DNA of 64,000 nucleotides from Omphiscola glabra (GCA_964017045.1 OZ024802.1:26290293-26354292), one strand, 5' to 3'. Positions 11,253 to 22,135 are shown, counted from the stretch's first letter. Notes: a model not told the origin generated them from the letters alone. Numbers and translations are program-made.

Positions 11253-14200
11253 CTGCGGGCGTAAACGTAAATAAGAGGGCCTGTGGGCCTTAACGTAAAT
11301 GAGAGGGTCTGCGGTAATAAACGTAAATAAGGGGGTATGTGGGAGCAATCGTAAATGTGAGGGTCATTGAGCATACACGTATATGTTCCGCAGGGAAGGA
11401 ACTGACAGTGTATTTAACGAAGCAATCTTGAGGGATGGGCGGGGGGGGGGCGCAAGAACGTGTCGGCACGGTCGTGGAAAAATACACTTCTCTTATATAT
11501 ATATATATATATTTCGCTTCTGACGTGGCTGTTTCCTATTATCAACCGAACCCCCCCCCCCCCCCCACACACACACTTTTTTTACTCAATATGTTTTAGA
11601 TTAATAGTACTGAGTGAAAAACAATCTGTCTGAGGCGACTAATATAGTGATCAATAAGAGCCGCGAGTATGGTGTAGGACTGTCTGTAGGACTGTCTATA
11701 GGACTGTCTTTAGGACTGTCTGTAGGACTGTCTGTAGGACTGTCTGTATGACCATCATTTAAAAGCCACCAGGTAGAGTGTAGGGGTGGCTGTAGGACTA
11801 TTCTGTAAAGTCCAGTAGTTAGTGTGTAGGCTTAGGGCATCGTGTAATACACTTTTTCATAAATTATTAATTTAAAAAACAAATTGTATTGAGTGTTTTT
11901 TTAAATTTAATTTTGTTAATATTTATTTTATTGGAGAGCTCTTCATAGAGACATTTGAACAGACCGAAATGATGATCGTTTCATCCTGATAATTCACTTT
12001 TCCCGAAAATTAAAATGGTTATTACGCGTTCATTCGCTAAGGGCAACGGTCGACCATTAGCTATTATCGAGCTGTGGATTTGTTTCCTGGTAGCTCGGTG
12101 ACACCGACAGTCAATGCTGTGTCAATAAATGTATATTACATTGGATGCTGTCCACGATACGATTCCAGCCGTACCGCGCTACCAGCGGGAGACTATGGGG
12201 CGGAATCAATTATTTTAACCTCCGATACAGCTCTCTGCCAGACATGTCCGTTTGTTTCGGAAAGGTCACTTTCTTTGAGCGATACTCGTGGAAGGTTACA
12301 GTATCGATACCCCATGGAGTCATATTAACGATTTCAATGGAGAAATTTTTTAAAGAATATGAAAAAATGGGCCCGAAAAAAAAAGGGGGGGGGGTGTGAG
12401 GCCTTTTATTTGTTCCCTGATTTTGGTTTGTTGTGTTGATTTATTTCATAAAAAATGGTTATATAGATGATAACATTGATGACATGTGATAACATTAATG
12501 TCATGCAATAAAAGCATAGTGTTGAAAAGTGACAAAAATGACATGCTAATAAATAGTTCAGTACCTCTGTGTCAAGCAGAAGCTCTGTCTTTATCTTCTC
12601 CGTTTCGCTGGCGGCCAGGGCGTCCCTGTCCGTCTTGTTGACCGGTATCTCGGTGTGGGTGCATCCACACCAACAGTCGTGGCTCGAGTTCCCTGGGTGG
12701 GTACAAAATATGCAGAGATTATCTTTGAGCCAGCATTGGTAACACCGAAGTGAACTCAAACAAACTTGAACGCGAGTAAATGGGTATAGATTTTTTAAGA
12801 CGTGTTAAATTTGCTGTTTATGGGAAAATTACATAGTAAATGGAAAATCAGACAGACGAGACACTCAATCTGTTTTTTTTTTCAAGATGGCATATTTAAA
12901 GAATCACACCCGGTGAATGAGTAATGAAAGAAAGTTATCACGGGATCGAGCAGAAGATTGAACGAGGAAAGTGTAAAGTACACTTTTCATGGCCCTACGC
13001 ACGCCCAACAAAGCAGGGTGAAGCTACAAACGCAGTGCGGGATGACCCCACCAAAAGAGCAGAGAGGACTCACGAAAAACATTGGGAATGTTTGGAGCAG
13101 AGTTTGAATTACAACAGTATTACTAATCACTTCGGTACGCAAGGGAAAAGACATTTTTGGATCCCATAAAGAAAACCTGGCCAAAAGGCGTCCAGTGGAA
13201 GGTGTAAGGGCGGGCCGGGGAGGGGGGGGGAAGCCCGCAACAATCCCGATTCCCAAAGATGGGAAAGCCAGGCGACAATCCGTCGAGCTGTTGCCACGAA
13301 AATCCTTAACGTCCATCTGTTGCCTCGATATCCCTAACGTGGAGATGTTACCACAATATCCTTAACGTCGCGCTTGGTGAAAATAACCGAATGAATGGTG
13401 AACACACTATTCTGGTTTTAAATTCTTTATATTAACTTCGCTTACTGTGTGTTTCCGTCAACATATCGAGCTGAAACTTGGCACATAGACTCGTTGCCGA
13501 TAACAACACATTCTGTCAAATTTTCAGCCCCATCCCCAGCTTTAAAAAAAATTAGTTTTTATTGTTTTTCAAAGGGATGATGAAGGAAGTCTTTGTATTA
13601 CTTTGTCCTTGTTTCTTTATCACTTCATTTCCATTACACAAGATTTATTACTTTAACAAATCAAAGCAATCACGAAGTACTACTGTACCGACAACTGCTG
13701 TGGTGGTGGTGGGAGAATAGCTCATCCATGTCGTTGCTGATGTGGTGTCAGATGTCGTGACATATTCTGTTGTTGTGGCGTCAGAGGTCGTGTCAGACAC
13801 AGTTGTTACTGTTGTTGTTGTGGTGTGTAACTTTCTTTGACACATAAAACCTGTAAACAGGGAGAGCACTCCTACGTGACAATGAGCATTTCAGTAAGAC
13901 CTCGGGGGCAAAAGGGGGGGGGGGGTTAGTTGGGGGATGGGTCAAATTTAGTGAAGAATAATTTTAAGTACCTTTGAGCATCAATTTTTAAATATTTTTT
14001 TTCGAGCCAGTCTACAAGACAGAAATGTTTCCTGACGCCTGGGTCCGTGGGTGTAAGCAAAAGTCTTTTATTTTAGAAACGGTATCTATAATCTCTGTGA
14101 TCGATTACACTTTACATCTTAAAATGAGTTACAAACCTGAAATTACAAATTATTCTCCATTGATTTTAAATCTCATAAAATAAAACAAAAATTACAACAG

Positions 14201-17200
14201 ATTCATCCCTACCCACCTCTGGATTCATTGCATCTTAAGCTGGACACCATGCTGGTATTCAGCAGGACGCAGCCGCAGCAGGGCAGGTCTTCTCTGGCCA
14301 GGTAGGACGTGTTAACAGGTCCACCTAAATCCCACGCGAACGCTGCAAGAGAAAATGTTTTGGCCGCTACTGACAGGACATGATCTTATGACATTATGAC
14401 ATTACTGCAGATTTAGGAAATACTATAATGACATTACTGCAGATTCAGGAAATACTATAATGACATTACTGCAGATTCGGGAAATAATCTTAGGAAATTA
14501 CGGCCGATTCAGGAAATAATCTTAGGAAATTACGACAGATTCGAGAAATAATCTTATGAAATTACTGCAGATTCAGGAAATAATCTTAGGAAATTACTGC
14601 AGATTCGGGAAATAATCTTATTACATTACTGCAGGTTCAGGACATAATCTAATGACATTACAGCAGATTCAGGAAATAATCTTATGAAAGTCATGGCAGT
14701 GGCTTCCGTGAATCATAATTTTAAGCTGAACTTGATTTCTTTTAAAACTATTTAATTTTGTCTTGTGATTCTTCTTTCTTTATTATTTTTTAAAAGATAT
14801 GTTTATATTTTTTAAAAAAACTACAGTTTTTTCAAAACAAATCTGGGCACTTTTGTAATTTTAAAATGTAGTTTTTCCTTGTTCCTATCTCAAAATATCT
14901 ACATAAAAAAGGACTTCACATTATAATTGCTGTTAATTAAATGTAAAACTACTGGGCTTCTAATGGGCTTACATCCACAACTATTATTTGTTGTTGCATT
15001 TGTACACTTCGCGCCGATCCATACGTTATTATACGTCAAATTCTTTTTCAGGTAGCTTAGCCAATAGTCAAAAACCTCGGGATCTGAGAGTACGGCAAGG
15101 GTCATGTTCCGCTCGGTGCAGTTACCCTGCGGATTGAGAAAAGAAATGGTCTCATTGACCAGCATATTGTAATTGCACAACCCCCCCCCCCCTCTGACAA
15201 CAAAGTGTGACGTATAAATCCTTTATATGCACTGTTATAGTATTTCATTTTATATTAATATTCTAATGTTCCCACCCACTTATAGGGGACTGCAACTTCC
15301 CTTGTCACCCAGAGTTATCGTTCATACCGGGGAGTACAAAGAACGTACAAAGATGGCTGCTCAAATACAAATACGGCTGCTCACATGGCAAAAACATCAT
15401 TTGAGACTAGGCGAGTTGAAGAAATTAAGAAATTTTTACGGGAATTGCATCAGCCGGTATCTGGAAATAAAGCAGAACTTGTAGATCGGGCACGGGGCTG
15501 TGTAGCGTTGCGACTTTGTGGGGAAAAAAAGTATGTATCTGATACATTTTCTAATTTCTAGGCGAAAAAGATTAACAAGGGCAAAAACCCCTGCTTTTTC
15601 AGATCGTTGCAGTGCCCAATACACCTCAGATTCATGTCACCAACTATTTCAGGGAAAACAAAAGAAAATATTACGCACCAAACGCGCTTGCGACATTTTT
15701 TGTTTCTTTAAAGAACCTTATTTAGCGCCAGTTATCGGGAATTTTATTTCTCGAAATCATCGGCATAATATTTCCACTTCATCTTCCACTTGAAAAACAA
15801 GAACAACTTATTTTTAGAGGTTGGGTTTGAGCTGAAAATTTGACAATGTTTTGTCAACGGCAACGAGTCAATGTGCCAAGTTTCAGCTCAATAAACTGAC
15901 GGAAATTGGGTCAATTAGCCGTCCGAATATTATGCCAGCCAACCAGAAATAATACACGCAACAAAACGCGAGGTTTATATAAACAAATACAAAAAATTAA
16001 AGATACGATGCACATTTTTTTTTCTTTTTTTTTTTTTGTGTTGCTATTGTAGTTCAACAGGGAGCATTGGATGATAAATGAACTAAATTACACTTGAAAA
16101 GATATGATAGTAAACTTACTCTAAGTATTTGGCTTTGTCTTAGTTCATGAACAGTTAAATGCTGTATGCTGTAAGTTTTAAATTTTAAAAAAGGAATAAA
16201 ATATTTAGGAAGGAATAAAATTTATACGAATTCAATATTATTCATGGACTTGCTCTTCCCGGGGTTCCGGTCGACAAGTCTGTAGTGGATTGCCGATTTG
16301 GAAGCGCTGGCCACCGACCACCTCGGCGTTAACCCGGGGCACATTACCACCATTGCGTGTCCCGAATGGCAGACAGGGACATGCATGGTAGTTGTTGGAA
16401 TAAACGGCTCCTACAGGGCTGCCACCTGTGATACTTCACAGGGGGGAAGAAAAGGCAAACACAGGGTAGGGATCATGATTACAAGTTGCCGTTTAGGGAT
16501 ATGAGGCGATAGGCTGTGGTGGAAGCCTATGGCCGATGATTCTAAATATGCAGCCCTGAGAAAACTGCTCTTAGGCAATCGTTTCGTCCCAGCTACTTCG
16601 CGAATTAGTTGCGAGGTGGAAACCCACTGTAGAATCCATCTTAGAGGGCGTCCGATGCTTCCCCGGGACGGCTGGGGGGAGATATTAGGACGTTAATTTA
16701 CTGTCCCGGCCCCTAGGAAAGTGGACTGCGGACGCTTTAAACGCAGCGTCTTCTGTCGACCAGATGTCTCCGGGCGGGGAGGGTCCCCACCGGCAAACCC
16801 GATCGAGCGGTTGCTGGTGGGGACGCTTCACGCCCGGGGAGGTCTCTGGCGTTCCCCCGCACGGCCCGCAGTGCTGGAAAAAAAGAAGGGTCTCAAATGA
16901 TAATGTAGTTAATATGTAACAAAAAATTTTTTTTTGTGCTGCCATTTTCATTTGAAATGTTTCTTTGCAAAATAAAATTGAATTTAAAAAAAAAAAAAAG
17001 TTGTTTTGATCGTCTGTAAAGTAGATATTTTAAAAACTCGACTTTAGTTTTCCCTCGTTTTAACAAATGATTTCTTTTTATTGCCAAACTGGGGCAGTCC
17101 TTGGGCTTTCCGTCCCGCCCTCCCCCACTTATCATATTAATCCAATAGGAAAGTTGGTATTGATTTTGTAGATTTCAATAATCTCTTATGTATATATTAC

Positions 17201-19934
17201 ACTTCTGGCATGACTCGTGAACTGCTTCCATTTCCGGTTACTTTCTATTCAGCGAATTTTGGATTGAGAGTATATTATAAATAATTCTATATGTTTGAAA
17301 GAAAATATGATTCAATAATTAGTTCAATAGCGCGTAAAATATAATTCCCGATAACTACGCTAAATTATATATATATATTTTTTATATAACGCAACTGCGT
17401 TTGGTGCGTACTATTTAATTTCTAAAAATGAAATTGTCTCGGTTAAGGATGATGTAAAAAAATATTCGGTTTAAAAGTTAATGTGACATCAAACTATTTA
17501 ATATAATTCATGGGCGTGAAATAAAAAGTGTGCAGTGGCGTATCATGGGGCGAGGGATGTAGCTTGAGTTCATGAGTAACTTTAGTAGATGAGAAGTTCA
17601 CGCAATGCTTCCGCCATTGTTCCGCGGGCTATATCTAGTATGCATATAATTATTTACAAGTTTCAACGATAAAGTATCGCTTCGCCCAAACTAAAAAAAG
17701 TAGCACATCGAATCCAATTTTTAAAAAAAAATAGTTTACACCTCTACTTATTGTAACCGCTCTATATTGTTCCGTTACTTAGATGTATTAGGGATGATGA
17801 TTTTGATGTCATGCGCACAGTGACAGGAAGTAAGTTAAGATATAGATTGGAATGGAGACGAGTTTGCCCTTGCAATGTATTCCAGATCTGTTTAGGATAT
17901 ATCCAATCGAATCGGAGCGGCTATCTCTGATCCCATCATTTTATAAAGAGATTGAAGTTGCATGATGTCAGGACAGCTATTATGTTCCAGTTCGGACAAA
18001 TATTTATATTTTGAAATATGACCCTTGGATGTGATTAAAGTTCATAGTGACGACATGAAAAGATGTTCCTATGTGTCTCATTGTGCTTTCATAGTAATTG
18101 AATACCTTAGTGCTAAAAGTACTTAAAGTCACAAAATACACATTTTGAGGTAATCAAGTTCAAATATTCTTTTGGTCGATAAAATATGATCATTTTCATA
18201 TTTTGTGTTGTTGAATTAAGGAACTGGGGCAAATTAATGCAGTACATTTGGCTAAACCTGATGAGAAAAGGTCATAGTTTAGATTGATTTTGATAAAAAT
18301 GTGACTTAAGTACTTTTAGCACTAGGGTCTTCAATTCGTTTAATTAATAGCTAGCAAGTATCAGAGTGTAATTGAGTGACAGATAACGCTGGTCACACGT
18401 CTGTTCACGTTACCTTTGCAGTTTCTTGGGGCGTGCTGTTGGTACAGAGTTCGTACGACGTGGCACTGTTATTATAATAGTGCCAGCACGAAGGTGCGTA
18501 CGTCAAAACACCTTTTGGGAAAAAGAAATGAAAATAATAAAAATTAAAATTCCTTATTTTTTCCCCCCCCCGATGAATTTTTACGCACACACACACACAC
18601 ATACACATTCATTTAATTTAAAACATTATATTAAATTTCTTTAAAAAATAATATTTCTGTGGACAATGTTTTCGGTCGTGTGTCATGACTAGAAATGAAA
18701 TACGACACAACTACGTTAAAGGACTGGCCGTGGCTGAGTGTAAGACATATTTGGCAAGGACGATTATTGAATGCGTGCATCAAATGCAGTGACTATGAAG
18801 CAGAAAGGTTACCATCTTTATCACAACCGTTGTGTCATTCCAATTATATGGAAATAGTAGAACAAGGTTTGCGGCAACTTGGATCGAAAGACAGAGCAAT
18901 AAGATAAGAACGTTTCGGCTAAGAGCCTTCCCCAGCAGACGGGACAAATGAAAATAAGATAAGACATGGAAAATAGTTTCAAAAATTTAGTGGTCGACAT
19001 TTATATTTTATTTTTTATTGCCGGAAGTTGGATTTTCCAAAACCAGGATTACAGCAAAATAAAACAATGTATGGATTAATACCGTGGGAAATACGATCTT
19101 AACGGACACACGCATATTTTGGAGATATATAAAATATAGGAAATAAGAAAAGAACTTAGGATGATTAGTAGGTGAGTAGTTGATTGACTCCATGGAGCCA
19201 ACACTTCACGAACAGAAGTCATCAGTTGAATTACCAAAACGTGCGCTATTATCAACTGAAATATATCTGGGTACGATTTATTAAGAGGACAAAAATATGA
19301 ACTCGTCGGAGTGCGCCAGTATCACGTGACACGATTTCGAGCATCGCATCACGCCAACAGAAAACATTGTCACAACTTCAATGAACGAAAAAAAAGACAA
19401 CATACTATTGTTACGCATATATTTTATATGTATATTTTTCAATACGCGTATCTTTAACAACTTCAATAAACGAAAAAAACAACATACTACTGATTGGTAT
19501 ATATTTTATACATATATTTTTATCTGTATAATTTTGATACGCACATTTTTAACAACTCCAATAAACGAAGAAAACAACATATTATTGATAGGTATATATT
19601 TTATACATATATTTTTATACGTATATTTTATATACGTTTATTTTTGATAGCATATTTTTTTCCTTCCAAATATCCCGCAAGGGAAAGATTTCATTTTGAT
19701 TTAGGTCCAAACATGTAAAACATTTGGCCGTTCGTTTTCGGTGTATTAATGTTAGACAAGCAAACGTCTTGGATTTTAAATTCATTTCCGTTTCACTTCG
19801 TTGAATACATTTCCATTTATTAACCATTTTCAAAAGAGAATAATAACAATCAAACATTATTATAAAAATAAAACTTAACCTAGATATCCAAGCAGGACGA
19901 GCCCTGATGTCAGTAGCTCAAACACGATCGCCAT
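11067..19934 (-). CDS. Gene B: membrane-anchored C-type-lectin-like protein with Thr-rich stalk
   Basis: Seven exons on the minus strand: 19880-19934, 18414-18511, 14973-15126, 14217-14342, 13689-13850, 12565-12692 and 11067-11252. They join in frame to 302 aa with GT/AG junctions and a TAA stop. Domains: signal peptide 1-19; C-type-lectin-like domain about 27-149 (core L-A-V-L-S-D-P-E-V, W-I-G-A-K, A-W-D-L-G-G-P-V, final G-F-M-C-Q); Thr-rich stalk 154-198, probably O-glycosylated; C-x-C-x-C-x-H-T module 204-212; R-R-K and D-D-R-P-S-A box 248-260; transmembrane helix about 263-283; short basic tail. I count 12 N-x-S/T sequons. The Ca-dependent sugar-binding motifs EPN or QPD and WND are absent, so carbohydrate binding by the classical route is unlikely. 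A surface recognition role is inferred from the domain order. It is a paralogue of gene A and convergent with it. Confidence 0.85.
11674..11756. repeat. 12-bp minisatellite, ~7 units
   Basis: Unit TAGGACTGTCTG with minor variants; gene B 3' end lies to the left on the minus strand. Confidence 0.88.
12060..12315. other. GC-richer unassigned segment in gene B intron 6
   Basis: Open in two frames on the plus strand for ~84 codons, without a recognisable motif. The borders with AT-rich sequence are sharp. Possibly an interspersed element fragment. Confidence 0.25.
12565..12692 (-). CDS. Gene B exon 6: C-x-C-x-C-x-H-T module
   Basis: Acceptor TACCCACCCAG and donor GTACTG; phase 1 in, phase 0 out, as in gene A. 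It encodes N-S-S-H-D-C-W-C-G-C-T-H-T, an N-K-T sequon and a charged probably helical segment ending L-D-T-E. Confidence 0.82.
13435..13560 (+). repeat. R1 fragment (GCTGAAACTTGGCACATAG block)
   Basis: Matches the inverse of R1 copies 2 and 6 around the GTGCCAAGTTTCAGC landmark. Lies in the intron between gene B exons 5 and 6. Confidence 0.55.
13689..13850 (-). CDS. Gene B exon 5: CTLD terminus and Thr-rich stalk
   Basis: Acceptor TCCCTGTTTACAG and donor GTACAG. The first residues, G-F-M-C-Q, supply the last CTLD cysteine. They are followed by ~45 residues rich in Thr with Ser, Ala, Asp and Val, a mucin-like stalk. Open sequence beyond 13689 is read as intron because the next exon joins in frame from this donor. 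Confidence 0.8.
14217..14342 (-). CDS. Gene B exon 4: CTLD long-loop region
   Basis: Acceptor TTTCTCTTGCAG and donor GTGGGT; 126 nt. It encodes F-A-W-D-L-G-G-P-V, then P-C-C-G-C-V-L-L and S-L-R-C-N-E-S-R. Where Ca-binding CTLDs carry EPN or QPD and WND, this exon has neither. Confidence 0.85.
14374..14690. repeat. ~33-bp minisatellite, ~9 units
   Basis: Unit ATTACTGCAGATTCAGGAAA plus TAATCTTAGGAA-like sequence. Lies between gene B exons 3 and 4, so in the intron that splits the CTLD. Confidence 0.85.
14973..15126 (-). CDS. Gene B exon 3: CTLD core
   Basis: Acceptor TCTCAATCCGCAG and donor GTAAGC; phase 0 in, phase 1 out. It encodes T-L-A-V-L-S-D-P-E-V, an alpha-helical W-L-S-Y-L-K-K, and N-V-W-I-G-A-K, the diagnostic CTLD core, with five N-glycosylation sequons. 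Confidence 0.87.
15262..15980 (-). repeat. Interspersed repeat R1, copy 2, split by the SAP fragment
   Basis: ATATTAATATTCTAATG at the left and CACCAACTATTTCAG, ATTACGCACCAAACGC and CCAGTTATCGGGAAT at the right are contiguous in the R1 copy at 57.7 kb. Here they are separated by the ~340-bp SAP-encoding piece. It continues into the GTGCCAAGTTTCAGC block. Confidence 0.65.
15385..15530 (+). pseudogene. SAP-like DNA-binding motif fragment inside intron 2 of gene B
   Basis: ATG then 49 codons on the strand opposite gene B. Residues 11-40 match the SAP helix-turn-helix: V-E-E-I-K-K-F-L-R-E-L, then P-V-S-G-N-K-A-E-L-V-D-R-A. A splice donor GTATGT follows at 15531; reading through instead gives a stop at 15559-15561. 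The ~340-bp piece that carries it (about 15286-15622) interrupts a copy of repeat R1, so it looks inserted. SAP motifs of this type open some transposon-related multi-domain proteins. Only the fragment is here, so I call it a remnant. Confidence 0.45.
16255..16885. other. GC-rich island of ~630 bp in gene B intron 2
   Basis: Clearly GC-richer than the AT-rich intron around it, with short open frames on both strands but no recognisable domain and no exon compatible with gene B phases. It could be the 5' part of a retroelement or a decayed gene fragment. Confidence 0.4.
17196..17650 (+). repeat. Interspersed repeat R1, copy 3
   Basis: Aligns with 30811-31330 over most of its length (GAGTTCAATAGCGCG, TAATTCCCGATAAC, AATATTCGGTTTAAAAG, TTCATGGGCGTGAAATAAAA). 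Lies in intron 2 of gene B. Confidence 0.7.
18104..18328. mobile_element. MITE R2, ~27-bp terminal inverted repeats, copy 1
   Basis: Termini ACCTTAGTGCTAAAAGTACT and its inverse AGTACTTTTAGCACTAGGGT bound an AT-rich 225-bp unit in intron 2 of gene B. No coding capacity. Confidence 0.7.
18414..18511 (-). CDS. Gene B exon 2: N-terminal part of CTLD
   Basis: Acceptor TTTTTCCCAAAAG and donor GTAACG; phase 1 in, phase 0 out. It encodes S-C-W-H-Y-Y, then N-N-S, an E-L-C cysteine and N-S-T, matching the paired early cysteine and tryptophan region of CTLDs. The flanking open sequence upstream is intron. Confidence 0.78.
18690..18960. other. Unassigned repeat-like segment in gene B intron 1
   Basis: A 70-codon open frame (18695-18907) is followed by AACGTTTCGGCTAAGAGCCT and TCCCCAGCAGACGGGAC, a motif I associate with 3' regions of retroelements, possibly Penelope-like. 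No protein signature was recognised. Confidence 0.3.
19374..19640. repeat. ~90-bp tandem repeat, 3 units
   Basis: Units begin AACTTCAATAAACGAAAAAA and contain ATATATTTTATACATATATT. Gene B intron 1, ~240 bp from exon 1. Confidence 0.7.
19880..19934 (-). CDS. Gene B exon 1: start and signal peptide
   Basis: ATGGCG in a favourable context (GCCGAG before it) opens a hydrophobic leader rich in L and V. It ends phase 1 at the donor GTTAAG. Of nearby ATGs it is the one that splices in frame to the CTLD. Confidence 0.75.
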
Positions 19935-20060
19935 CTCGGCGCCTCTCTTCACTGGACGATCACACCGCCGGCTGGGAAAGAAAGTGCGCCTTCTCGTAGG
20001 CGAATTTCAGCCAATCAGACGAGGGCAGACGTTTTTCGAATCTCAAAGGAACGGAAATCA
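19935..20060 (-). promoter_or_regulatory. Gene B 5' region with CCAAT-type box
   Basis: Directly upstream of the start codon is a GC-richer stretch with CTGATTGGCTG (inverted CCAAT) about 75-80 bases before the ATG. A pyrimidine tract ending TTTCTTTCCCAG lies in the same stretch and could instead be an acceptor after a 5' UTR intron. No TATA box is evident. Confidence 0.3.
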
Positions 20061-21715
20061 TTCAATGTTTCTCCTGTGAACAAAAAAATAGGAAATTAGT
20101 AAAAACAAAGTCAAGTTAAACCTGAAAAAAAGAACGTAACAAAACAACGAACGTGTCGGCAGGAAACCTTCGTCAGCGAGCAAACAGAGAAAAACAGAAT
20201 ACAATTTAAAGAATATAGCACTTGGCTGAGAAGTAGTATCCAGGGGGGCAGCAAAATAGAACTTTAATTTTTATTTCTTTTTAAGTGTGTAATGACAACG
20301 TGTGACAATGACGTCACCGGGCGGCATACGTTGAGTGTTACACGTAACAAAAACAAAAGATAACAAACAAGGAAGTCATACTCCTTAAACCGCGAATCAA
20401 AAGTGAGTTGAGGAGCAGTAATGATTAATCCCTGATTAACTTCACAATTTCGTCACACTACTTGGAAATCGCCCCACCCCGTCCTCTTTTTTTACCACCA
20501 CCACGCAAAAAACACCAACAACAAACAAACAAACAAAAGGGCTGCACCCATCTTAAAAATCCAGAAAATTTAATTTTCACATTATAATTATAATAATATT
20601 AAAGCCGGAAGTATTACAAAACTAATTTGGTCTACTGGCATCTAAAATGTTGGCCAGGAAGACAAAGCTTGCTGTAAAATGTCCCAGAACTGTTTCTCGA
20701 TATTCAATATTTAAATAACGACATTAAAAAGACTGTCTATAAGTTTATTTCATTTATATTTATGTTGCTTCCCCCCCCCCTTTTTCCTTTTCTTATAAAT
20801 CGCAAAGGTTAATTTAAAAAAACAAGAAAGGTAAATAAAATAAACAAAACTCCCCCCCCCCCCCCCCCCCTTTTTTAAAAATTGAAAATGCAAACATCTC
20901 AGTAAATAAACTTGGTCCCGGCTCGTGTGGACCTACAAACTAGGCGAACCTCCGAAGCAGCTCTGAGTGCTAAATTTAAAGTAAAACAATTGCTCATCTA
21001 AACACTGTGTCGAATTGTGTGCCCGCGGTCAACACGCCTGGGCTGAGAACTGCGAGAGGAGCTATTGATTGACATTTGCGTGTGTGAAGTTTTGAAAAAG
21101 AAAATAAACGTAATTAATATGCTAATATTTGCAGTTGGGAACACTAGTAGAAATAAATATTGGATTAGCCGTGGGCTTAGTTTTCTTTCATGTAACAGGA
21201 GCAGAGCTTACGAAATTCGATGCAGCAGTTTAAAATATTTATCAAATGACCCCCCCCCCACTTTTTTTTTTCCCCTCATCAATTTACACAATATCCGTTG
21301 AACACGTTATCGATTAGGTTGGAAGGAAAAAAAAAGTTTGATTTTCGTACAATCAAGAATTGAACATTGGAAATATGCAGAAATCTCTTTGCGTAAACTG
21401 CATCTAGCTCAACAACGTCATACACGCACGGAAACATAATGCAGCGCAAGTTTAATCTGTCCAACTCAGTTCGTGTGTTTAAATATGGACTCTAAGACTT
21501 GGGCTGAACAAATCAGTTCAGAATAAAGATGAGTCCGAGATTTGTAGAGATGCCAGTCTTATCGATGCGTACACTTGAAATGTCAAGAGACGTTGAAGGC
21601 TAAAGGGTTGTGACCCCCCCCACCAATATCGCCGCGTGACAGGTTTTCTGCGGAGGCATCGGTTGTAGCGGTAAACTAAAATTATTATTGTTGGTTTTTA
21701 AAATGGCGTCTTAAA
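20061..21715. other. Region upstream of gene B, no gene recognised
   Basis: AT-rich with C runs at about 20771 and 20851 and T runs. The 5' UTR or promoter of gene B may extend into it. No coding signature. Confidence 0.45.
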
Positions 21716-21983
21716 GTTTGAACCATCGCCTGCAATATGTTGTAGTTTGAACCATCGCCTGCAATATGTTGTAGTTTGAACCATCGCCTGCAATATGTTG
21801 TAGTTTGAACCATCGCCTGCAATATGTTGTAGTTTGAACCATCGCCTGCAATATGTTGTAGTTTGAACCATCGCCTGCAATATGTTGTAGTTTGAACCAT
21901 CGCCTGCAATATGTTATAGTTTGAACCATCGCCTGCAATATGTTGTAGTTTGAACTATCGCCTTAAATATGTTGTAGTTTGAA
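21716..21983. repeat. 29-bp minisatellite, 9 units
   Basis: Unit GTTTGAACCATCGCCTGCAA plus TATGTTGTA, nearly perfect. As 29 is not divisible by 3, all three minus frames are open. Confidence 0.93.
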
Positions 21984-22057
21984 AAACATATTGAAAATAC
22001 ATACTACCGAATAAACGTTTGTTCGTGTCTTTTTCATTTACCCTGTCAAATGACAAT

Positions 22058-22060
22058 TTA

Positions 22061-22135
<75 letters not shown>

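Noticed and set aside
13648..13688. Extension of the Thr-rich frame beyond the exon 5 donor
   Set aside because: Splicing at GTACAG gives the phase needed by exon 6; the extension adds a non-stalk sequence that runs to a stop.
15127..15180. N-terminal extension of the CTLD exon 3 frame to an upstream ATG
   Set aside because: A clear acceptor (TCTCAATCCGCAG) lies at 15127-15130 and the phase matches exon 2, so the upstream codons are intron.
16685..16876. Cysteine-containing minus-strand frame after an acceptor-like site, considered as an extra gene B exon
   Set aside because: It has no CTLD pattern, ends in a stop without a usable donor, and exons 2 and 3 already join in phase 0 with continuous CTLD sequence.
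17528..17555. CAGTGGCGTATCATGGGG as another end of the CAGTGGCGTAG MITE
   Set aside because: It is an internal part of repeat R1, present at the same position in the 30.8 kb copy, with no second end or duplication.
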